From: Sporothrix humicola
Taxonomy: Eukaryota; Ascomycota; Sordariomycetes; Ophiostomatales; Ophiostomataceae
Assembly: GCA_021396245.1 (NCBI GenBank)
Contig: WNYE01000014.1
Coordinates: 124,001-188,000 of the forward strand
Direction: 5' to 3'
Length of the DNA: 64,000 bases
This document shows, one piece after another, positions 30,226 through 41,718 of the stretch; position 1 is the stretch's first letter, and each line of letters starts with the position of its first letter. The translations under genes and the position numbers were made by a program. The notes beneath the pieces were generated by a model. That model searched no databases. It saw only the letters and a list, made by a program, of their open reading frames with translations, and was not told the origin of the DNA.

Positions 30226-32956
30226 GGCTGCGGTTGGTGTGAGATGTTTCGGAAGATTTAAAGATGGGAGCGGGAGTACCGAAAGGGACAGGGATTGGGA
30301 GTATGGAGATTATTGGGAATATTGAAAGACGGCAAGTTGCAGTGATCCGTAAAGACGAGTCGGGCAGGCTGGAATTGTATTATAGCCGTTGTATGGTGGC
30401 AGTTATTCGGTAGGTATGAGGAGAAGGCCAAAAATAGATGAGGAGAACAATAAACGAGGAGAAAGAGGAGAAGATGCAGATCTGACGGTTAGAGGCACGT
30501 TTTCTGCACGACAGTGGCGCGGGAAGCAGAGTTGGGGATATCCGTGAGGAGTGTGGCGAGAAGACCGAAAGTGCGGAAGAAGTCGACGGAGACAATGGTT
30601 GGAGAAAACGGAGGAAGAGGAAGAGGAGAGGAAGACGTGGAACAAATGTGAAGAAGAAGAAAAAAAAAGGGTGCACCCACGATATATACCAAACAGAGTG
30701 AGCACACGAGTGGATTAGGGGGGCGTGTCAGTCGTTGTTTCCCTCATCTGACAATACAGTTCCTTCCCTTTTTTTAAGTTTGGCTTTGTTTTATGTGCAC
30801 CAGGTGACATGTGGTTGCTCACTGAGGTGGTCACGACTAACGAATTTGGCGGGTGTAAGTGGTCGTGCTTGCCCCAAGGAGCATTGCCCGAAAGGGGAAG
30901 GAAGCACCCCCACCGCGCTGTCCGACTGGGACTGGCCCCAGAAAATCAAGAGCGACCAGGGGTGGACACGCCAGCACAATGTCGTAAAGTGCGGGAAAAT
31001 GCAAATAGACTTGCGAAAAAGACATGTGATTGTGAATTACGTGGTACGGGTGCGGCATAGTGCCTTGGCCGTTAGTCAAAAAACCACCTAAAAGCGCCAA
31101 AAAGCCTGCCAATAGGCCAATCAATCGACCAGTTGGCGCCTTCTTGGCTTCGTCGCACACTCATTACAGGGCATGGGAGGAACGAGACGGACCCAGCCAG
31201 AAGGCGAAAAAGGTCCAAAAGAGGCCCTCAAGAGGTCCAAGATCTGCTCCAAGACAGGTGCAAAATGCAAAACATGCAAGTCGCGTGTGCCATGAGCGTA
31301 TATCCGCAGCAAATCGTGCTAGTGATGTGTGGCAGGATCGACGGGGGCAGCCGCATTTGGAAACAGGGCAGCGGAATGAGAGGAGACCGAGAGGGGAAAG
31401 GAAATAAACGAAGAGGAGAACGAGGAGAAAGAAACAGCAAATGACGAGGCAGTAGGGCCATCGATCGGAAATGAAATCTACGTTTTTTTGGTGGAAAAGA
31501 TAGAGACTAGGAGACAGAAAAGACGATTGGGATTGACAATCGCATGGCAAAGAGGATCCAGAGCAAGTAGACAACGAGAAATAACGATAAATGGGCCTTT
31601 TCTTCGTAGGATGACAAGGGTCTCTCTTGGTCTCAGCTGACAGCGTGAATTGTTTTCTTTCGTGTCATTTTGCATGTGCTTGTGTTTCGCCTCGTTTACG
31701 TACGACAGGAAGAGGCAGTGGTTCGTTGCATGGCCAGTTAAATGTGGAATTGTCAGCTCGACGGAGTAAAAACATATTGAGAAGAAAGTGAGAACGTATC
31801 TCACCAATATCTCAGAACACTGACGGTCCGTTGCGGCCGTCGGGTGAGAGGTGAGGCTGAATGCAGAGTGAGAATGTGACGGACAAAACATGATGGCAAA
31901 GTCAAGCCACTGCCATGGGTAGGGGCAAATTGAAAGAGGAAAAAGTGAGGAAAACGAGATCCAAAGCCTGACACAACTGACGGACACGACAAATGACGGA
32001 ACTACGAGGTGCGAGGCGCTTGAGATGCAATACGAACGTCACTCAATGCCAAATACGAGTGGAAATGGGAGAGCCTGTCTCCGGTCTTGGACTGGCCATT
32101 TTTATTGGCGCAAATTTTGGACGCCAGATCGCTGGTTCAATGACGGAACTCTGGACAACGTGCGGGCCCTGACGCCGCTTCAGGCTAGAAGAATGGCACA
32201 TTGAGCATTCCAGACTACAGCTGTTGACGTAGTTTCGTTGACACAAGAAACAACTAATGCAAACACTTGCGGTGTGAAACTTGGTATTTACAAAAGAAAA
32301 CAATCGTGAAAAAGGTAGTAAATCGCTGGTTATTGATTTTGCCAATGACATATAGATCCTCCTTCAAATAGCATCGGTGCTCGCGAAGCTTGTTTCTAGA
32401 TATCCACAAAGAAAGAGAAAACAAAGAGCATAGGGCTCAATAAATGCAAAAGAAAATCAATCGTGTATTGCTCATACGCCAAACCATAACGGTCGCTGCT
32501 TCGTTTCAATAGAAGACTGGGGAAATAAAAATGCAAAAGAAAACCAGAGAAATCCGAGAAAGGCAGTCCGCCATCCCAATAGCTCCAACCGTCACCAACA
32601 ACCCCTTCAAACCCCTCCATCCCACCAGAGCATCCAGCGCTTTGTCGTCGTCCCCCGTTCTTTGTTCTCGTCGCAGACAAGCCTGCCAATCGTGGCAGAA
32701 CTGTATCAAATAAGGGAGGAATGTCGTGGCCAGACCGTTCTAGCAGCTCGATCGTCTGTGTGCCTCATTTTCACACAAAAAAAAAATATGTGCGGCTCAC
32801 AGTTTGTCTAAAGTGTAGCGAAAAACAGGAAGAAAAAGAACCTGGTCAGCCGCACGCCATGGCGGAAGTGTCCTCGAGAAAGAAGGACGAGAAAAGAGAG
32901 ACGGGGCACAACGCAAAGGGATCTCGGGGTGGTGGGTGGAGTAGGGACAGGAGTTC
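30226..32956. other. Intergenic region upstream of the small gene / downstream of GNA1
   Basis: No gene is supported. Minus-strand CT-rich sequence (about 30400-30680) and a TATATA at about 30682-30688 suit a promoter for the minus-strand gene at 30225. From about 31000 to 32900 there are only short, compositionally biased open frames. The right end is 3' UTR of the acetyltransferase gene. No tRNA or repeat was recognised. Confidence 0.45.
30682..30688 (-). promoter_or_regulatory. TATATA element upstream of the 102-aa gene
   Basis: GTATATATC on the minus strand lies about 460 bp before the ATG at 30225, followed by a CT-rich minus-strand tract. It would drive the small gene and, if the pair is cotranscribed, the Ayg1-like gene. 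Confidence 0.35.
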
Positions 32957-33587
32957 TTATGTACTCGTCTTTGCGGCAGCCGCACCGCCATTGGCGTTGC
33001 TGCCCGTGTTGTAGTAGTGAGCCATCTCGAGACCCGCGCGCCGGAAGCCGCACTTGACGTAGAAGCCCTCGTTGGCCTCGCTGCAGTCGAGAATCGTCTT
33101 GTAGCAGCCGACCTTTTCGGCGATAAAGTCGAGCGCCTGGATGATACGGAGACCGAGCTTCTTGCCTTGCTGGTCCTTGGCGACGGCAATGTCCTCTATG
33201 TGGCCGACAATGCCAAGGTTGTGGATGCTAGAGAAAGAAGTGGTCAGCAAAGATGAGAAGCAAGGGTAACATTGGGCGGCAGAGCTCCGCCCAGGGCAGG
33301 ACTTACAACTTCCGCTCAACAACGAGCGCACCGGTACCGACGACCTTGCCGGCGGCGTCCTCAATGACCAGAACAAAGTAGGTGCCCTTCTGCTGGGCAA
33401 AGAAGTTGTAGCGCTCCACAAACGCGGCCTCGGTGATATCGCCGACCGTCGTCAGCACGCGCAGACAGTCCAGGAAACCGGTAGCAAAGTCGGTTGAGCG
33501 CAGAGAGCGGATGCGGTAGCCCTCGGGCAGCTGGGAGGTGACCTCGGGGCTGACGAGGTCGTCGCCGAAAAGACCCTGTGTTGACAT
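32957..33587 (-). CDS. GNA1: Glucosamine 6-phosphate N-acetyltransferase (183 aa)
   Basis: Acetylates glucosamine 6-phosphate with acetyl-CoA (EC 2.3.1.4) in UDP-GlcNAc synthesis, supplying chitin, N-glycans and GPI anchors. Minus-strand exons 33587-33307 and 33227-32957 are joined across a 79-nt intron (GTAAGT donor, CTCTAG acceptor), 183 aa. It begins MSTQGLFGDDLVSPEV. The GNAT core includes LVIEDAAGKVVGTGALVVERKF, then across the junction IHNLGIVGHIEDIAVAKDQQGKKLG (acetyl-CoA binding loop QQGKKLG) and the family-specific CYKTILDCSEANEGFYVKCGF. The length is usual. A TATAAAA element lies about 160 bp upstream. The frame is open far upstream of this ATG, but that part is CT-rich leader that includes the TATA element, so I do not extend the protein. 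Confidence 0.95.
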
Positions 33588-33743
33588 TGTGAAGGTTGTG
33601 GATGTGTTGTTGTAGAGGGCGGTTAAAGGAAGCTGTGCCCCTGCGCGAATACACGGGCAACCAGAGTCGAGCTGAGAAAAGGGGGTGTATAGAAAAGAAG
33701 GAAGAAGGAGAAGTGGCGAGGAAGGAAGGAAGCACGGGCGAGC

Positions 33744-33750
33744 TTTTATA
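33744..33750 (-). promoter_or_regulatory. TATA box of GNA1
   Basis: TATAAAA on the minus strand, 157 bp before the ATG at 33587, with CT-rich sequence on either side. Position and strand fit a core promoter. Confidence 0.45.
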
Positions 33751-35933
33751 TTTTTAGGAAGGAAGCTTCGAGGGAGCTGCGTGCGTTTCGTGACGTCGAG
33801 GAAGGAGCGAGAGGTCGGGTTGGATTCGGTTGAGGAAGGAAGGAGCGAACGGGAAGAGCTCGATTTTCGTCCGAGACGGGAAGTGGAAACGATGGAAGGA
33901 GAGAGAAGGCGGTTGGAAGGAGATAGCGACTGAGAAAAAGCGGCAGCGGCAACGAACGTGATAGTCAGACAAAAGTGACAGCAAAGAGAGGGTAAAGTTA
34001 AGTGAAGCAAAAGAAAAGGCGCACGATGAGCTTTAAAAACAAAATGGAAAGATGACGACCAACACACGGAATACAGCCCCAGGAAAATGCAAAGCCGGCT
34101 GTTGGTTCGCCAATCCTGTCTCTCAATGTCCCCTCTCTCCGGTTACCGCTACCACAACCTTCGCCGCCTTGTCTGTTTTTCCCCTCGCTAGCGCCAATCT
34201 GCGCAGCAAGAGCGACAGGGCAGGGACAACAGGACCCCAAAACAAACCCAAACAAGCTTCGGCAAGAGCAACCCGCCTACAGCGAAACGGCAGAATTTAG
34301 GTGTGCGCACACACAAAATGGCACAAAGGGAAGAGCACAGCCCCACAGACCCCTGGGCTAGTGCTGGGACAGTGCTCAGTAGGGCGATGCTGGCCACTAT
34401 TTTCTTCTAAAAATACGAGGGAAAGTGAGAGAAAAGGACCAAAACAGTGGCCAAAGTGAAGAGAAAGAGAGCCTTGGTGGGGCAGGTCTGGTCAGGAACC
34501 AGCCTGGCGGCGAGGCCAAAAATAAACAAATCAGGACCAGGCTGGGCTCGGCGTGCCAGGTCAACGGTTATCCACAGGCACAGTTCGGGAGTTTGGGTGA
34601 GATGTCTCACGCAATTCTAGGATTGGCATAAACAAGCAATTATCGTGTGCATATTCGACGCATCTTTCTCCCTTATTGCGGCACTCTTTGATAAAGTTCT
34701 GTTTTGTTTGCCTTTAATTGTTGAGTTACATTTTTTTATTCAAACTGTGTAATCTTTGTCTGTTCAAAGAACATTAGATAAATTTTCAAAGAGATAAAAA
34801 GGCCAAGAATAAACCAGACTTGATTTTCTGCCCCATCACACATTATCTGATCACTTTCATTTCGCCGCATCAAGTTTATCTCCCTTATTTCTTCACCACT
34901 TTATTATCCCCAGTGCCTCAGATATGCTTCACTTCGAGGGACGGCAGGCTGTAGTACAACAAGGAGCTTCGGTCGAGGTTCGACAACCTTTTGTTTGTGT
35001 AACTCTGTCGTCGCACAGCATTTCCGTACCGATGCAACTGCTTTGTCCACTTTCAAAGGGGCTCATAACATATATTATCAAAATGACCAAAAATGAGTGC
35101 CAAGAAGTCATGATCTTGTTGGTGTCTTAAAGACATCAAGGAGTTTGGCTGCAAATCATTGCTAGACACCTGGTGATAATTACACGTGACTAGGCACATG
35201 ACCATATCTGTGATATAAGTCGCCACTTCCCAACAAGGAAATCACCCCTCTAGGTCGCCCTGGCCCCTGGAACACAACTGGAACACGCCGCTATCACATG
35301 CTTTTCGCCCTGTTTCCTTCTGTCTGTCCCTCCTGACATTAGTCGCCCTTGCCCCCTAGGCTCCAGGAACCATCATAACAAAAGCGTTGAGCTGCCGTCA
35401 ACAAGAATTCCAGTCAATTTGCCCTCTTTTTGACTGTGTGTCTGTCTTGCACCGCGACGCGACATTACAACTAACGACGTTGCCACACACAGGCAGACCA
35501 CCAAACTAACGCTGCCGGCAACACTTTGACGTGTTGTCGTACGAGTCGATCGCGTCCCTTGCGCCCGTGTCCAGCTATATCCCGTACTATTCCATACTAA
35601 TCAAAGAGTAAGGACCCAAGGAAGCCCCTCCCGACCCGAAACAAACCATAAACAACCACACACGACATCTCCGGCCAGCATCTTGCTCGATATTGCCCAA
35701 ATCCCCCAACAATTCCGAGGTCACTTGCTGCCCTTGTCCCCCGACTTTATCCACTTCTCCGGCTTGTCTTGCAACTGCTTCTAGCACTCATCTCATGTTT
35801 ACGTCTTCGTTCACGTCTTTAAATATATATCTACGGAGCACCTCTTTGATCCTACAAACACCACTCTCACGATACAACAAACTCAACACTGATCCTACCT
35901 GACACCTCGCCCAACGTCCTTCACGAAGATACC

Positions 35934-35969
35934 ATGGCATATTGGGCAACAACGTGTATCACACAATAA
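35934..35969 (+). other. Possible upstream ORF (11 codons) before the lipase gene
   Basis: ATG in strong context (ACCATGG) followed by 11 codons and TAA, 68 nt before the lipase ATG. A second upstream ATG at 35984 opens a 123-codon frame that overlaps the lipase start out of frame. They matter only if transcription begins upstream of them, which is unknown. Confidence 0.35.
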
Positions 35970-36036
35970 CAACTGTTTGATATATGTTTTCAAACCCCAA
36001 CAAACCAGTCGATAACGCCCATTACCCTACACGACA

Positions 36037-39000
36037 ATGGTGGTTGACAACGCTGGTGGCGAAGAAAAGGAAAACCTGGGCGGTGCAGCCAATATGGACG
36101 AGAAACACAACAACCACGACATGCACGGCCCGCCGCCGCCGGAACTGGGCAATCCGCTGCTTCCACCGACGATCGCACGTTCCATTACCTTTGGCACAGG
36201 CACAATCCGGGGCGCTGTTCGTACCGCACGATCGGTGGGCCGTGTCCCATTTTACGCCGCCCAATACACGACTGCTGCCAGCATCGAGCTCAGCCGCCGA
36301 GTTCTGGACGCGACACTGGGCCAGACGGGTCGCAATCTGTGCGCACAGGCTGTGACTGTGGCACGAGGCAGCGGTGGCACCATCAGCGAGCAGGACATTG
36401 CGCGGGGCGAGGCCGACTTGGCACGCATGGAGTCGGTTGTCCGGACCACGTCCGAGGCGGCTCACCGTGGCTTCAACTACCTGCAGCTGCTGACTTCCGC
36501 GGGCTTCGAGCTGACCGGCAGCAGCGTGGCCACGATCATGGACGCGTCCGAGGTCCTGCTCATGCTGCTTAACAACACACTGGGCTCGACCGAGTCGTCG
36601 CGGGCACTGCGCAGTATAATAAAGTTTCTGTCGCAAGAGTTCCAGAATCCGGCAACCGGTTTACCAGGAGAGCGGGTCGGCATGCGCGATCTTCTCTGGG
36701 GCATGTGTGGTTTGGTGTACCTGCAGTCTGTGTGTCGCCAACACGACGAGCAGTTACGCATCAGCCAGGCCCTTGAGACAGTTGTCTGGGATGTTGTCGT
36801 CCTAGATGGCCAGAGAGTTGATGTTCACGAGAGCAGCCTATACGGCATGCACAGTGGTTCTTACCAACAGCTACGGCCGGAGCGGACCGACAACCAGATC
36901 GAAGACGTTACCGGCGATAATGACAATACCGATCTGACCGAGTCTCTTATCCGGAGCCAAGTCATGGCTGCACTGTCATCAGATGCACAGATTACAGTAT
37001 CTACAACCACAACAAAGACAGTCACCGTCGACATCACGGGCAACCAACCTCCGCCGCCCATCTCACCACCCGACGGAGTCGAGCTTGTCGAACTGGGTCC
37101 ATTACGATCTTACCAAGATAACGCCGCCAAGGCAGACCAAGGCCAGACCACCTACCGCATAGTGTTCCGCGTTAATGTGGATGACGAACAAACAGATCCT
37201 CTTTCTTCGTCTGCCATTGAAGATACCACCCATAGGATCGAGCAGGTGGACGACGAGTCTTCCGATACACCAATGGAGAACTCTGGTATTCCATCGATCA
37301 AGAAGAGTGCTCCAACGAGTGCTCCCACAGCTACGCCCAATAATGCTGACACCAGCAAGCCTTTGCCCGCCTCACCTGCCTCTCCAAACACCACTGTCAA
37401 GGCTCGCCAACCACTTGAATCGTCGCAGGCAAAGCCGTCTGTTGCCAACCAAAAGAAAGTTCGGCAGCCGGCAGGTTCTGGCCCTGCACCATCTTCCCAG
37501 CGGGTCCCTTCTGGCAAAGCACCAGTCATCCCGGGCCGGGGATCATCAGGCCAGGCCACAGCAACGACAACAAAAGCAACCGCGAGTGGTGACAAGAAAT
37601 TGTCGGGTGGAATCCGTGCCGCATTCAAGAAACCCGGACTGGGCAATCTACTCCACAAAGAACCGCCATCGTCCAGTTCGCAGAGCAAGTCATCGACAAC
37701 AGAAGCCTCCTCAACACTATCCTCTTCAGCCCGCAAGACTGCAACGACCCGAACAATGTCACCGCCTGCCACTCTCGCGCCGCCTACTAAGAAGAGCAAA
37801 ACGAACATCGAGAAGGCTAGAAACACCACCGCGCCCGATCCTCCTCCGGCACGAACCAGCTCGGCTACGAATAAAACACAACTGGTGCGGACGCCTCTGA
37901 CGTCACGGGCCCTTTACCGACATGAAGCGCCTCTACTTCGACCGCCAACACCGGGACCGGGCGGAGACAACGGCTTGCCGTATTCCCACAACAACTACCA
38001 TCACCATAGAGGGAAGAGTGGCATACCAGACGATCTCCGGTCTATCGCCTCTTTTGCTTCCATAGCCTCGTCCTTTGCCGACAACATCTCGATCCACACA
38101 ACACAACCAGAAACACCCCGACCTGGCACTGGCCACAGCCCCAAGGGACACAGAACACACGCCAAGCGCAACAGCATCTACACGCTTCATACTAACGATT
38201 CACAAGCGTCACTGATTCTGTCCTCCTACGGCACGGGACGCAGAGGGTACATGGATGGCGGTCCGACTGGCAGCTTTGGAAGTGATGCGTATGGAAGTGG
38301 TGCTGGCCAATCTCTGCCGACTGGTAAGAAGGGAAGCACATTGCGACCCTTTGACATGCTGAACGAAGTTCGGCGTACTGGACGAGTGCCCGGCATGTTC
38401 CCACAGGCACCACTGGCACGCAATCTACAACGGTATATGCGTTTCTCGTCGGCTGCCTACGGCCGAGATTTTCTGCGTGCCATGAGCATCACATCCGCCG
38501 CCTTTGGCCCGTCCGACAGCAAAGACCCAACCAGCAACAAACAACAAAATGCCCAAAATCTGCATCATGAACTTGTGTCTTATGCTCGCCACACAGGCGT
38601 CGCACCTGAGGACATTCTCATGGCATCTTTCATCGATGTCAAGGGTGGACCCGACTCTTCCGGTCTTACACGCATGCCTCTCGTGCACTACATCACGCTG
38701 GATCATGCGTCAAAGGCTGTCGTTCTAGCCTGCCGCGGCACCCTGGGCTTCGAAGACATTCTCGCAGACATGGCCTGTGAGTACGATGACCTTTACTGGA
38801 GGGGCCGTACTTATCAGGTACACAAGGGAGTGCATGCTTCTGCCCGCCGCATTCTCTACGGCGGTGATGGGCGTGTGCTGGCGACATTGCGTGATGCCTT
38901 GCTGAAATATCCGGACTACGGCCTTGTTCTCTGTGGCCATTCACTCGGCGGCGCAGTAACAGCACTTCTTGGTGTGATGTTGTCGGAGCCACGGCCGCCA

Positions 39001-39846
39001 AACGCTGCCAACTCCCCAGATGGAAGCGTATCAGAAACGGCATCGGCTGCGGCATTGGGCCACTACTGCTTCCAGACTAAGTTGGCACAGCTCCGCCTGA
39101 TCGCCAACGACGCTGCCACGTCTACAAGCGGCGTAACCGGCTCGACTGCCAGCCGTGAAGTCCCGAATCTGCCGCCGGGTCGTCCTGTGCATGTCTTTGC
39201 ATTCGGGCCTCCGGGTACAATGACGCCGGCGCTTAGCAAGATGACCCGCGGACTGATCACGAGTGTCGTGCACGGCAACGACCTGGTGCCCTTCTTGTCG
39301 CTTGGTGTGCTGCACGATCTGCAGGCCGTCGCCTTGGCCTTCAAGACCGACAAGAGCCATGCGTCAGCCGAGCTCTGGAGCCGTCTGTGGGAGAAGGTGC
39401 GCGGTATGGTGATAGAGAAAGTGTTTGGCAAAGCGGCAGCCGCAGCCGCCGCCGGAAAGACAGGTGCTGCCGGTGATCGTGCAGCGTCAAATACTGCATC
39501 CGCCGTGCCTGAGATCGAAGATGCTTGGGCCTATGCTGCTCTCAAGACACTGCGCGCAAGCATGCTCAGTCCCAAGCTCCTCCCGCCAGGGGAGGTGCTC
39601 ACAGTCGAGATGCAGCGCGTGCTGCAGCGCACGTCATACGGTGCCGGCAGTAGTGGCGATGGAAGTGGGGTTGGTGGACGACAAGATACGGTGCTCATGG
39701 TCTTACCAGCCCAGCGGGTTGTGTTTAAACACGTGCGAGATGTGGAGGCTCGGTTCCGGGAGATCCAGTTCTCGCTGGCCGCGTTTACGGATCACAGCCC
39801 GGGTCGGTACGAGAGAGCATTGGACCAGCTAGTTGCAGGTACATGA
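36037..39846 (+). CDS. Large class 3 lipase, diacylglycerol-lipase-like (1269 aa)
   Basis: A single 1269-codon exon from ATG 36037 (MVVDNAGGEEKENLGG). Residues ~1-270 are helical and probably fungal-specific; 270-780 are Ser/Thr/Pro-rich and disordered; the alpha/beta-hydrolase core occupies about 830-1220. The nucleophile elbow GHSLGG is at 967-972 (Ser969). Upstream is the lipase_3 pattern VHYITLDHASKAVVLACRGT with the downstream DILADMACEYDDL. The acid is probably the Asp in VVHGNDLVPFLSLG; the C-terminal His is not assigned. The resemblance is to sn-1-specific diacylglycerol lipases, acting on membrane glycerolipids. There is no signal peptide or clear membrane segment. An insertion of low-complexity Ala residues sits near 1140. 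Substrate and location are inference. Confidence 0.92.
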   Translation: MVVDNAGGEEKENLGGAANMDEKHNNHDMHGPPPPELGNPLLPPTIARSITFGTGTIRGAVRTARSVGRVPFYAAQYTTAASIELSRRVLDATLGQTGRNLCAQAVTVARGSGGTISEQDIARGEADLARMESVVRTTSEAAHRGFNYLQLLTSAGFELTGSSVATIMDASEVLLMLLNNTLGSTESSRALRSIIKFLSQEFQNPATGLPGERVGMRDLLWGMCGLVYLQSVCRQHDEQLRISQALETVVWDVVVLDGQRVDVHESSLYGMHSGSYQQLRPERTDNQIEDVTGDNDNTDLTESLIRSQVMAALSSDAQITVSTTTTKTVTVDITGNQPPPPISPPDGVELVELGPLRSYQDNAAKADQGQTTYRIVFRVNVDDEQTDPLSSSAIEDTTHRIEQVDDESSDTPMENSGIPSIKKSAPTSAPTATPNNADTSKPLPASPASPNTTVKARQPLESSQAKPSVANQKKVRQPAGSGPAPSSQRVPSGKAPVIPGRGSSGQATATTTKATASGDKKLSGGIRAAFKKPGLGNLLHKEPPSSSSQSKSSTTEASSTLSSSARKTATTRTMSPPATLAPPTKKSKTNIEKARNTTAPDPPPARTSSATNKTQLVRTPLTSRALYRHEAPLLRPPTPGPGGDNGLPYSHNNYHHHRGKSGIPDDLRSIASFASIASSFADNISIHTTQPETPRPGTGHSPKGHRTHAKRNSIYTLHTNDSQASLILSSYGTGRRGYMDGGPTGSFGSDAYGSGAGQSLPTGKKGSTLRPFDMLNEVRRTGRVPGMFPQAPLARNLQRYMRFSSAAYGRDFLRAMSITSAAFGPSDSKDPTSNKQQNAQNLHHELVSYARHTGVAPEDILMASFIDVKGGPDSSGLTRMPLVHYITLDHASKAVVLACRGTLGFEDILADMACEYDDLYWRGRTYQVHKGVHASARRILYGGDGRVLATLRDALLKYPDYGLVLCGHSLGGAVTALLGVMLSEPRPPNAANSPDGSVSETASAAALGHYCFQTKLAQLRLIANDAATSTSGVTGSTASREVPNLPPGRPVHVFAFGPPGTMTPALSKMTRGLITSVVHGNDLVPFLSLGVLHDLQAVALAFKTDKSHASAELWSRLWEKVRGMVIEKVFGKAAAAAAAGKTGAAGDRAASNTASAVPEIEDAWAYAALKTLRASMLSPKLLPPGEVLTVEMQRVLQRTSYGAGSSGDGSGVGGRQDTVLMVLPAQRVVFKHVRDVEARFREIQFSLAAFTDHSPGRYERALDQLVAGT

Positions 39847-40642
39847 TTGGGCCTCGAGAAAGAAAAAAGTAAGAGGAGGAACGGAGCCGGAAAGAGATGA
39901 GGCTCTGACGGCTGATATATACGAAACGAACATGATGACAAAGGTATGGAATATTGGGATGGAAACGAAACAACATATGCAATGATACCCTAGATACGAA
40001 CGGAGACGAGCACGAAAGATTTACGAAACAGCTTATGCCAAGAAATGATAGATACTTTACAATTGAATTGCATGCAATTGCTTACATGCATTGCCTTCTG
40101 AAGTCTATTTCAACGACATCTTGTGAATTCTCCGACTTACACATTGTGTTCTTCCGATTCTGGTAATTTCTCAGATGCAGAAAGCGTGAGAACTCATTAC
40201 ATTGTACATGTAAACGGCCGATCACCGGCCGTCGTCTGTCCGAATGCCGGCACTCTTAGCACCTTTTCTCTCTTAATTCTAGGGCGCTTTATTGGATGGA
40301 AAAACTCCCTGGGCGCAATTGCCACGAGCTGTCGCGAACTGCCAGAAAACTGGTCTAATCCCCTAAACCCGCTAACGTCTCGGCATAAAATAACAGCCAA
40401 GGCTGCCAAAAGTACATCTACATCCCACGAGCTTTTCAGCTGGATGGTGGGGTTGCGGCTCGGAGCATTGTATGCCGAATTGTTTGTCAAGATTGTGTAA
40501 TATTCGGCTAGAAATTTTGAGATAGTTTACGATCAGGTAGCATTGTGCTTCAACGTCATTTGTCTGCTATGTTCATGTAGATGGTTTTCTATTTTTTTGT
40601 TTTGTCTCATTCTATCGTAACTTGCGTGCCTCCCTCTAGCTT
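39847..40642. other. Convergent 3' region with inverted repeat
   Basis: It lies between the lipase stop and the aldo/keto reductase stop. A 125-codon + frame (40123-40500) is present, but it has no recognisable features and its composition does not argue for coding. A perfect 7-bp inverted repeat, ACGGCCG-5 nt-CGGCCGT, is at 40214-40232. No other feature was seen. Confidence 0.4.
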
Positions 40643-41718
40643 TTACGGTTTGTCGGGGAAGCCAAACTTGATGCCAAACGGCGGGTAGACAAAGCGCTGC
40701 AGCTTGCCCTCCTTGGTCAGCTGGGCCGAGTAGGCGTCGATCTTGGCCTTATCCTCGTCGTCGAGGTCGACAGTCGTCTTGTTGGCCTCGATGCGCGCGG
40801 GCGTGACCGACTTGGCCAGCACCGTGCTGCCGCGGCCCAGGTGGTAGCTCAGCAGGATGGTGGCGGGCTGGACGTTGTGCTTGGCGGCGATCTCGACAAT
40901 GGGCTCGGCCGTGAACAGGGGGCCGCCCGTGCTGCCAAAGGGCGAGTAGGCCATGATGTGGATGCCGCGCTCCTTGCAGAGGTCGACGATTTCCTGCTGG
41001 GGCAGGGCCGGGTGGTTCTCGATCTGGTTGACGGCGGGGACGACCTTGGCGACGGGGAGGAGCTCCTCGAGGTATTTTTTGCTGTACTGTCCGAGCGTTA
41101 GCGAGGACACAAAAGCGAGGGGAAGGGGCAAATGAAAGTCATCAGTTGGGAGCGCACTTACGTTGGAAACACCAATGGCCTTGGTCTTGCCGGTGGCCAG
41201 GACCGACTCCATCTGGCGCCAGATCTCAAGGTGGTTGTGGTCACGGATGATGTCGCGCTCGCCGTTGGGCAGCTTGGGGAAGCGGTCGTCGTTGCCGTTG
41301 GGGTTCATGAGCAGCGGCCAGTGGACCAGGAACAGATCAACGTAGTCGAGGCCCAGGCTCTTGAGCGTCTTGGTCAGGCCCTCCTCGGCACGCGACGTGT
41401 ACGTGGCCCACAGCTTGGAGACGACAAAGACGTCCTCACGCTTGACACCCTTGGCGAAGGCGGCCTTGAGGCCCTGGCCGACCTCGTCCTCGTTGCCGTA
41501 GCAGTAGGCACCGTCGACGAGGCGGTAGCCGTGGGTGACGGCATACTCGACGGCAGAGGCGACCTCACCAGGGGCAGCCTGCCAGGTGCCTATAGGACGA
41601 TGATGTGTTAGAAACGGCGCAGGACGGAGAAAGAGAAGCCAGTGAAAGAGCTCGACTTACCGAAACCCAGAGCGGGCATCTCGACACCGGTGTTGAGAGT
41701 GTACGAGCGATCCGTCAT
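40643..41718 (-). CDS. Aldo/keto reductase, Gcy1/glycerol dehydrogenase-like (309 aa)
   Basis: Minus-strand exons 41718-41661, 41589-41162 and 41086-40643 (introns 71 and 75 nt; GTAAGT donors, TATAG and GGACAG acceptors), 309 aa. NADPH-dependent reduction of carbonyls. Catalytic tetrad Asp45 and Tyr50 (VDGAYCYGNE), Lys78 (VVSKLW) and His109 (FLVHWPL). The splices restore the family blocks PALGFGTWQAAP and GVSNYSKKYLEELL. The Lys/Arg cofactor motif is seen as VLAKSVTPARIEANK (canonical IPKS-like). PNGERDI in the loop is typical of Gcy1/Ypr1 and fungal NADP+ glycerol dehydrogenases, so glycerol or methylglyoxal chemistry is likely (inference). An in-frame ATG 42 codons upstream (41844) would add a basic, acid-free presequence. 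Confidence 0.93.

Larger units (their letters stand above)
33588..36036. other. Divergent intergenic region between GNA1 and the lipase gene
   Basis: No coding gene is supported. The left part (33590-34000) is purine-rich on +, that is CT-rich leader/promoter of GNA1. A CACGTG lies near 35184. The right part (35680-36030) is the CT/CA-rich leader of the lipase gene and contains two upstream ATGs (35934 and 35984). Confidence 0.5.

Noticed and set aside
33588..34067. 160-codon in-frame N-terminal extension of GNA1
   Set aside because: Ser/Leu/Pro/Phe composition from a CT-rich leader, a TATAAAA inside it, no ATG at its start, and Gna1 proteins do not carry such an extension.
40123..40500. 125-codon + frame with a 97-codon antisense frame in the lipase/reductase 3'-3' interval
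   Set aside because: Both strands are equally open, the context is 3' UTR, and neither product has recognisable features.
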